Positions 11,201 through 20,200 of a DNA stretch of 64,000 nt are shown here, one piece after another (position 1 is the first letter of the stretch; each line of letters starts with the position of its first letter). The stretch spans positions 1 to 64,000 of the forward strand of contig CANLRB010000001.1 of NCBI GenBank assembly GCA_947493455.1, read 5' to 3'. The notes beneath the pieces are model-generated. The model was not told the origin of the DNA and did not search any database. It saw only the letters and a list, made by a program, of their open reading frames with translations. The DNA comes from an uncultured Pseudoalteromonas sp. GTDB lineage: Bacteria > Pseudomonadota > Gammaproteobacteria > Enterobacterales > Alteromonadaceae. The translations under genes were made by a program, and so were the position numbers.

Positions 11201-14200
11201 TAACGCTCACCGTTTCATCATCGTCAATGGTCACTGTTTGCTGTTGTGAACCTATTTCGCTTGCCGCACCGCCAGTCACCCCCGTAATATCAATAATCAC
11301 AGTTTCTGGGCCTTCCACTAAACTGTCTTGGCTTGCTGTAACCATTGTGGTTGCACTCGTTTGACCCGCAGTAATCGTGATGTTCGTAGCCGACGCGGTG
11401 TAATCGGTGCCATTGATGGCGGTGCCACTGAAACCTATATTTACTATCACATCTTCATAAGACGCTTCACTTAACGTTGCCGTCAGTGTCGCCGTGCCAC
11501 TTGCCTCTGAAATGCTGCTACTGTTGACGCTCAAGGTCACACCGACCGTTTCATCATCATCAATGGTCACTGTTTGCTGTTGCGTACCAGTTTCGTTTGC
11601 CGCACCACCAGTGACACCCGTGATATCAGCAATCACAGTTTCTGGGCCTTCAATTAAGCTGTCTTGGCTTGCTGTAATCATTGCGGTTGCACTCGTTTGA
11701 CCCGCAGTAATCGTGATGTTCGTAGCCGACGTGGTGTAATCGGTTCCATTGATGGCGGTGCCACCGAAACCGATATTCACGATTACATCTTCATACGTTG
11801 CTTCACTTAACGTTGCCGTCAGTGTCGCCGTGCCACTTGCCTCTGAAATACTGCTATTGTTGACACTTAAGGTCACGCCCACCGTTTCATCATCGGTAAT
11901 GGTCACTGTTTGCTGTTGCGTACCTGTTTCGCTTGCCGCACCGCCGGTTACACCCGTAATATCAACAATCACAGTTTCTGGGCCTTCAACCAAACTGTCT
12001 TGGCTTGGCGTAACCACTGTGGTTGCACTCGTTTGACCCGCAGTAATCGTGATGCTCGCAGACGATGCCGTGTAATCGGTGCCATTGATCGCAGTGCCAC
12101 TAAAACCGATATTCACGATTACATCTTCATACGTGGCTTCACTTAACGTTGCCGTCAGTGTCGCCGTGCCACTTGCCTCTGAAATACTGCTACTGTTGAC
12201 GCTCAAGGTCACTCCGACCGTTTCATCATCGGTAATGATCACAGTTTGTTGTTGCGTGCCGCTTTCGTTTGCCGCACCGCCGGTCACACCTGTGACATCA
12301 ATAATCACGCTTTCAGGGCCTTCCACTAAGCTATCCTGGGTCGCCGTAATAGTTGTGGTTGCTGTGGTTTGGCCTGCCGTTATGGTTACGCTCGATGCGG
12401 GTGCCGTATAATCAGACCCGCTTGTCGCATTACCACTTATGCCCAAACTCACCACAACATTTTCATAGGTTGGCTCACTCAACATCACTGTGAGCGTACT
12501 AACACCGCCTGCCTCAGCAATTGTATTGCTACTTGCACTCAATGTTAGCGACACCATTTCATCATCAGTAATTGTAATGGTTTGCTGCTGCGAGCCATTT
12601 TCCACAGCGCTCACGCCAGTTATCGAATCAATATCGACAATCACAGTTTCACCGCCTTCGACAAGACTGTCTTGAATTGCGGTCACTGTTGCTGTTCCAC
12701 TTATTTGGCCAGCAGGGATTGAGATGGTATTGCTTGAGAACGAATAATCAGAATTAAGTACTGCGCTACCTGAATAACTTAAATTAACTACAACTGTCTC
12801 GTAGCTAACTTGGTCAAGGGTGGCAGTTAACGTCGCGGTACCCGCAGCCTCTGCGATATTGCTCGAACCTACAGATAAGGACACTACTGCGGTATCATTA
12901 TCAACAATTGAAATCGTCGATTGCTGCGGTGTTGACTCATTTGCAAAATCATTGTCAATCGATGTGATATCCACGATCACGGTTTCGGTCACTTCTACCG
13001 CGTTGTCATCAACTGACGTAATCGTCGTATTCGCGCTTGTTTGCCCCGCTAAAATAGTAATTGTTGAAGAGCTCACTGCATAATCAGCAACCTGTGTCGC
13101 AGTACCAGTGAAACCAAGGTTAACAACGACATCATTTGTTGTTGGTGCCGACAATGTTGCAGTAAACGTCACAACAATGCCTGACTCCGCAATCGTGCTA
13201 CCATTTGCGCTCAGTAGCACATCCGGCTTAGCTGAATTCGTTACAGTTACCGCGTTAGTCGTATCAGCAATATCTGCTGATGGTGCTGCGCTTAACGACC
13301 AATCATCGGCAAAGGAAATATTGTATGTTGTGTTATCAATTGATTCTGCGCCATTTTTATTGAGCAGAGTATCAATCGAATCTTTCTCAGTCCCGCTAAC
13401 AGTAAAGCTAAAACTTGTTGCACTTGTAATATCAGCTGTGCCACTTAATATCGTATAGGTTCTCGCCCCGTTTCCTGTGATACTGATTTTAGTTAAATCA
13501 ATATCATTCGTTGTGCCAGGTAAACGGCTAAACTCGGTACCGGTTACAATGAACTCACCCGTAACGCCATTATAGGTTGCCGATATTATTGCAGGTGCCA
13601 TCACATTCGAAACTGTAACTGGAATATTACTAAATAATGTTGATGCACTCGGCGCTGCAGCAGGAGCCCAATTGTCAGCGCCATTCATTACATAGCTAGT
13701 TGAGCTTGAATCGGATTGAGTGCCATCTTTGTTGAATAACCCGTTTATGTGGGTTTTATCTGCATCTGACAATGTTATCGTTGCACTGGTTATCGATGAA
13801 ATTTCAATATCCAAGGTGCTATCTAAAGTAAAACTAGCGCCTTGCTCACCGATAAACGATAACTGCGAGACATCGATATCATTAGTTACTCCAGGGAAGT
13901 TTGCAAACTGACTTCCTGTGAGCACAAATATGCCCGTCAATGCATCATAGGTAACACTTGTCACGCTCGGCAACGTCATATTACTTACGGTAACACCTGC
14001 AGTCGCGTCGCTAATATCAACGCTACTAGGTCCTGCAAACAACCAATCATCTGCGACAGCTAAGTTGTATAACGTCGCAGAATCATCAGACTGGCTACCA
14101 TCGTTGTTTAGTAGTCCATTCACATTGGTTCTGTCACTGCCAGCTAACGTAATTTGTGCACTGGTATCGCTTGTTACATCAACATCAGCGGTCACATTTA

Positions 14201-17200
14201 AGGTATAACTTTGATTGTTTTCACCTGTAATAGTAACTAGCGAGACATCAATGTCGTTCGTGGCACCAATATTATTTACAAAGCCAACGCCCGTTAGCGT
14301 CAAAAGCCCATTCGCGTAATCGTAGGTCGCTGATGTAATCGACGGCCCCGAAATGTTCGACACAGTAATACCATTTGTTACATCACTGGTATCGTCAGCA
14401 CCAATCGCCGTAATAAAGTCATCAGCCGCGCTAAGGTTATAGGCCGTCGCGTCGTCTGAAGTAAGCCCAGTAGCATTAAGCAAGCCGTTAACAATCAGCT
14501 TGTCTGCCATATTGAGCGTCACAGTAAATTGTGTGCTTGAGTCAATTTCGACGTTTGCTGTAGTTAACGTGTGGCTTAAACCCGCTTCACCAGTAATCGA
14601 TAATTTAGTCACATTGACATCATTCGTCGCACCACTCGTTGCAACAAAGTCGTTACCTGTTACAACCAATATGCCGTTGGTCGCATCGTATGTTGCACTT
14701 GTGATCGATGGAGACGGCACATTGCTGACCGTGATGCCGTTACTAGTGAGATCAGCAATATTTGTGCTCGCGGCTGTACCCGTCATCCAATTATCAGCAG
14801 CAGCCAGATTGTAAGTCGCACCGCTATCGGCGGTTACGCCATTGGCCGTCATCAGCGCATTAACCGCATTTAAATCGGCACCGGTTAGGGTAAAGCTAAA
14901 ACTCGTTGACGACGTTATCTCTACATCAACGGCGGTTGTTAACGTATACGTCGCGCCATTTTCGCCTGTGAAAGTTAATAACGATAAGTCAACGTCATTA
15001 TTCGAACCAAACAGTTTAACGAAGTTTGTACCGGTGATTGTTACTACCCCAGTGCTACGATCGTAAGAAACACTGGTGATTGCAGGAGCGACAGTGTTAC
15101 TCACCGTCACAGAGTTGGTTGCATCACTAATATTAGTCGTTTGCAATGCTGACGGCATCCAATTATCAGCTGCGCTAAGATTATAGGTCGTTGTGTCTTC
15201 GGCATTGACTCCGTTTTTGTTGAGCAAGCCATTTACATTAATCTTATCAGTGTCGCTAAGTACAACTGTAAATTCAGTTGCCGAGCTCACTTCAACATCA
15301 CCGCTCGTCAGACTATAACTGTTGCTGCCTTGCCCGAGTAATAACAAGAGAGACACATCAACGTCATTATTGGTGCCCGCAGATTTTCTAAATTGAGAGC
15401 CCGTTACTACCAGCGTGCCTGTTGTAAAGTCGTAAGATGCTGAAGTAATCGTTGGCACTGTCACATTCGATACGGTAACACCATTGCTTGCATCAGTAAT
15501 ATCGGTGCTCGCTGCAGCCCCTGGCATCCAGTTATCCGCTGCGCTTAGGTTGTAAGTAGTCCCCGATACATCAGAAGTAACACCGTTTTTATTCAGCAAT
15601 CCGTCAACATGAAGTTTATCGTCGCTGGCTAAGGTAAAGGTAAAGCTCGATTCTGACGATACTTCAACATCAGTATTCGCCATCAAGGTGTAAGTTGCAC
15701 CCGCATCGCCTGTGAACGTTAAGAGCGATAAATCTATATCGTTCGTAGCGCCAGGGAGCGCAACAAAACGCGTTCCAGTTACAACCACAACCCCAGTAGT
15801 CGCATCGTAGGTAGCCGAAGTTATGGTTGGCGCTGTCGTATTACTCACCGTGATGCCATTTAGCGTCAAATCACTAATATCAAGCGTACTTGGCGCCCCT
15901 GGCAGCCAGTTATCTGCTGCAGCGAGATTGTAAGTCGTACTGTCGTCAGCACTCAAGCCATCTTTATTTAGCAACCCATTCACGTTAACTCTATCAGTGG
16001 CATTGAGTGTCACTGTAAACGATGTGGCATTAGTAATGTCAACGTCGCTGGAAGTCAATGAATAACTTGAACCACCATTACCAAACACGGTTAATAGGCT
16101 CACATCAATATCGTTATTGCCACCTGTAAGCGAAACGAAATGCGTACCGGTAACAACTAACATTCCGGTCGCTGTATCATAGGCGCTACTGGTGATTGTA
16201 GGCTGCGCATAATTTGATACAGTAATGCCATTGCCTGTTAAATCAGCCGTATTGCCAGCTGTGACGTTGGCGATAAAATTATCTGCTACGGCCAAATTGT
16301 AGGTTGTACCGCCATCCGCTGTAAGACCATTTTTATTTAATAAGCCATTTACCGCCAGTAAATCGGTACCCGTCAGTGTCACTGTAAACGATGTCGCATT
16401 GGTAATTTCAACATCGGTACTCGTTGTCAACGTATAACTCGCTCCGCCTTCACCGGTAATCGTAAATAATGACACATCAACATCGTTCGCGGCACCTGAT
16501 TTAGCTTCAAAGTCAGTGCCCGTTACTGTTAACGCACCCGTTGTGAAATCATACGTTGCTGATGTAATGGTCGGTACAGGCACATTACTCACCGTAATAC
16601 CATTGCCCGTGGCATCAACAATATTTGAGCTTGCCGCAGCACCTGCCAACCAATCTTCGGCCGCATTTAAGTTATATGGAGTCGCATCGCTTGCTTGGGT
16701 GCCGTCATTATCCAAAATAGCGTTCACGGCGGTTTTATCGGCCGAATTTAAGGTTACCGCAAAGCTCGTTGAATTCGTGATTTCAACACTCGTTGTTGTC
16801 AGGGTTCGCGTTCCGCCACCAAGGCCGGTTAAGGTCAGCTTTGTCACATCAATATCATTGGTTGTACCTGACTTTTTAACAAAATTGGTGCCAGTGACCA
16901 CCAATTGCCCGGTCGCAAAATCATAGGTTGCCGACGTCACTGTCGGTATTTGCGTATTGGATACCGTAATCCCGTTACCCGTTAAATCAGCGATTGTGGC
17001 ACTCAATGCAGCGCCGCCTTGCCAATTTTCTCCGCCAGCCAAATTGTAGGTTGTGTTATCGCCTGACGTGACGCCGTCTTTATTCAATAACCCGTTAACC
17101 TCAAGTGTGTCACTAGCGTTAAGGGTAACCGTAAACTGTGTTTCAGAATCAAGTTCTACATCAGGTGAAGTCAAGCTATAACTATTGCCACCTTCACCTG

Positions 17201-20200
17201 TCAGCGTCAGCCATGACACATCAATATCATTGGTCAAACCGAGGCGACGGGCAAACCCTGTGCCCGTCACCACAAATGAGCCGGTTCCAGCATTATAGGT
17301 TGCTGATGTAATAGTCGGTATAGACACATTTGACACTGTTACGGCATTCGTCAAGTCTTGAATATTCGATGCAGGAGCCACTGCCAATAAGTAGTCTTCT
17401 CCGGCAGCTAAGTTATAAACGTTTAAATCATCGGCTTGCACGCCATCTTTATTAAATATGCCATTAGCGATTATTTTGTCGGCCGCACTAAGCGTAATCG
17501 TAAAGCTAGTCGTGTTGCTCACTTCGACATCGGGCGATGTCAGCACATAAGCACCATCTTCGCCCCTAATGGAAAGTTGCGATACATCGACATCATTCGC
17601 AGCACCTGGAAATGCCACAAAATTAGTTCCCGTTACAACCAGCACGCCGGTTGAGGCATCATAGGTTGCCGATGTCAGAGTCGGTGCAATAACATTGCTC
17701 ACAGTGACCGTTGCCGCATTATCTGCAATGTCGACAGTGCTCGGGCCACCAGCTAGCCAATTGTCAGCAGCCGCCAAATTGTAGGCTTGCCCGCTTGACG
17801 CACTCAGTCCATCCTTATCGAGTAAACCGTTTACATTGACTAAGTCAGTTGCATTAAGGGTAAGCGTAAACTCAGTTTGCGATGTTACATCCACATTAGA
17901 TGACGTAAGAGTATACGTCGCGCCACTGTCGCCAGTCAGCGTAAAGGTCGTTGCTACCACATCATTATTGCTGCCAACAACACTTGAAAAGCCGGTTCCC
18001 GTAACGACCAACGCCCCCGTCGATGCATCGTATGTCGCTGAGGTAATCGTAGGATTAGAGAAATTACTCACGGTAATAGCGTTGCTCGTCAAATCAGCGG
18101 TATTGCCTGCCGTCACATTGGCAACAAAATCATCCGCTGCAGCCAAGTTGTATGTCGTGCCGCCATCAGAAGATAAGCCATTTTTATTCAATAACGCATC
18201 AATGCTTAACCTATCAGTACTATTCAGTGACACAGTAAATTGTGATGCTGAGGTTATTTCGACATCACTACTTGTGAGGGTGTAGGTACCGCCACCTTGA
18301 CCGGTGATCGTTAGATTGCTTACGGTGATGTCATTAAGCGCACCAGATTTGGCTTCAAAATCAGTACCAGTTACCACTAGATTGCCGGTAGAAGAATCAT
18401 AGGTTGCTGAGGTAATGGCGGGCACCGCTACGTTGCTCACTGTAATCCCGTTGCCAACCGTATCCGCGATCGAGGCTGCGGCGGCTGCACCGGTTAACCA
18501 ATCTTCCGCCGCATTTAAATTGTAAACTACAGTATCGCTAGCTTGCGTACCATTGGTATCCAACAATGCATTTACCGCAGTTTTATCGCCTGAATTTAAG
18601 GTAATTGAGAAGCTCGTTGCGCTCGTAATTTCAACATTAGTTGTCGTAAGTGTTCGCGTGCCACTACCGAGCCCTTTTAATTCGATCTTGGTTACGTCAA
18701 CATCATTGGTCACGCCCGGTTTTTTAACAAAATTAGTTCCAGTGACAACTAATTGTCCGGTCGAGAAATCATACGTCGCCGAGCTTACAGTCGGAATTTG
18801 CACGTTTGATACCGTAATGCCATTAAGCGTTAAATCCGCAATGATTGCATTCGTTGCCGCACCTGCTTGCCAATCTTCAGTGCCTGCTAGATTGTAAGTA
18901 GTGCCATTTCCCGATGCCGTGCCATTATTATTCAGCAGTCCATTTATCTCTAATCTATCATTGGCATTAAGGGTAATAGTAAACTGGGTTTCGGAAGTAA
19001 GCTCAACATCACTCGTGGTTAAAGTGTAACTATTGCCATTTTCGCCAGTGAGCGCAAGCAATGACACATCAATATCATTGGTTGCGCCAAATTTACGCGC
19101 AAAACCAGTTCCTGACACCACCAAGGTGCCGGTTCCTGCATTGTAGGTTGCCGATGAAATAGTAGGTGCCACAACATTCGATACGGTTACCGCGTTCGTT
19201 GCATCTGCGATATTCGTTGATGCTGCAACAGCCGGTAAGTAATTATCAGCGGCATTAAGGTTATAATTAGTCGCACCATCATCTGCTTGCGTGCCATTTT
19301 TATTTAACAAGCCATTAATTACGAGTTTATCTGCTGCATTAAGGGTGACTGTAAAACTTGTTGCACTGGTGATTTCAACGTCAGTAGAAGTTAACGCATG
19401 TGCATTACCCCCTTCACCTAAAAGTGTCAGCGTCGATACATCAACATCATTCGCCCCACCAGATAAAGCTACAAAATTTGTGCCAGTGACTGTTAATACT
19501 CCAGTGCCATGGTTGTAAGTCGCCGATGTAATCGCGGGTGACGTCACATTACTCACATTCACGGTTGCTGCGCTATCGGCGATATTCACATTGGCAGGGC
19601 CCCCTGCCATCCAGTTATCCGCAGCGGCTAAGTTATAAGCTTGTCCACCTTCTGCATTAGCACCATTTTTATTTAGTAAACCGTTTACATTCATTCTATC
19701 AGTTGCATTCAAGGTAAGTGTAAATTGGGTAGCTGATGTCACATCCACGTTGCTTGATGTCAGTGTATAGGTCGAGCCTCCTTCTCCGGTCAGTGTCAAG
19801 GTCGTTGTAACCACATCATTATTGCTGCCATTAATACTCGAAAAGCCAGTCCCTGTAACAACTAACGCCCCCGTTGTTGCGTCATATGTCGATGACGTAA
19901 TGCTTGGGTTTGCATAATTGCTCACAATAATAGCATTAGTCGCAATGGCGGTATCTCCCGCCGTTACATTCGCAACAAAATCGTCAGCTGCTGCTAGGTT
20001 ATAAGTGGTGCCATCGTCAGCTGTGGTGCTATTTTTATTTAGTAATGCATCTACACGTAATTTATCTATGCCGCTTATTGGCACCGTAAATTGGTTTGCA
20101 GAATCGCGCTCAATATTGATGCCTGATGTTAAGGTGTATGCACTGCCGCCACCTCCTTCACCGGTAATGGTCAATTTATTGACTGTGATATCATTGGCAC

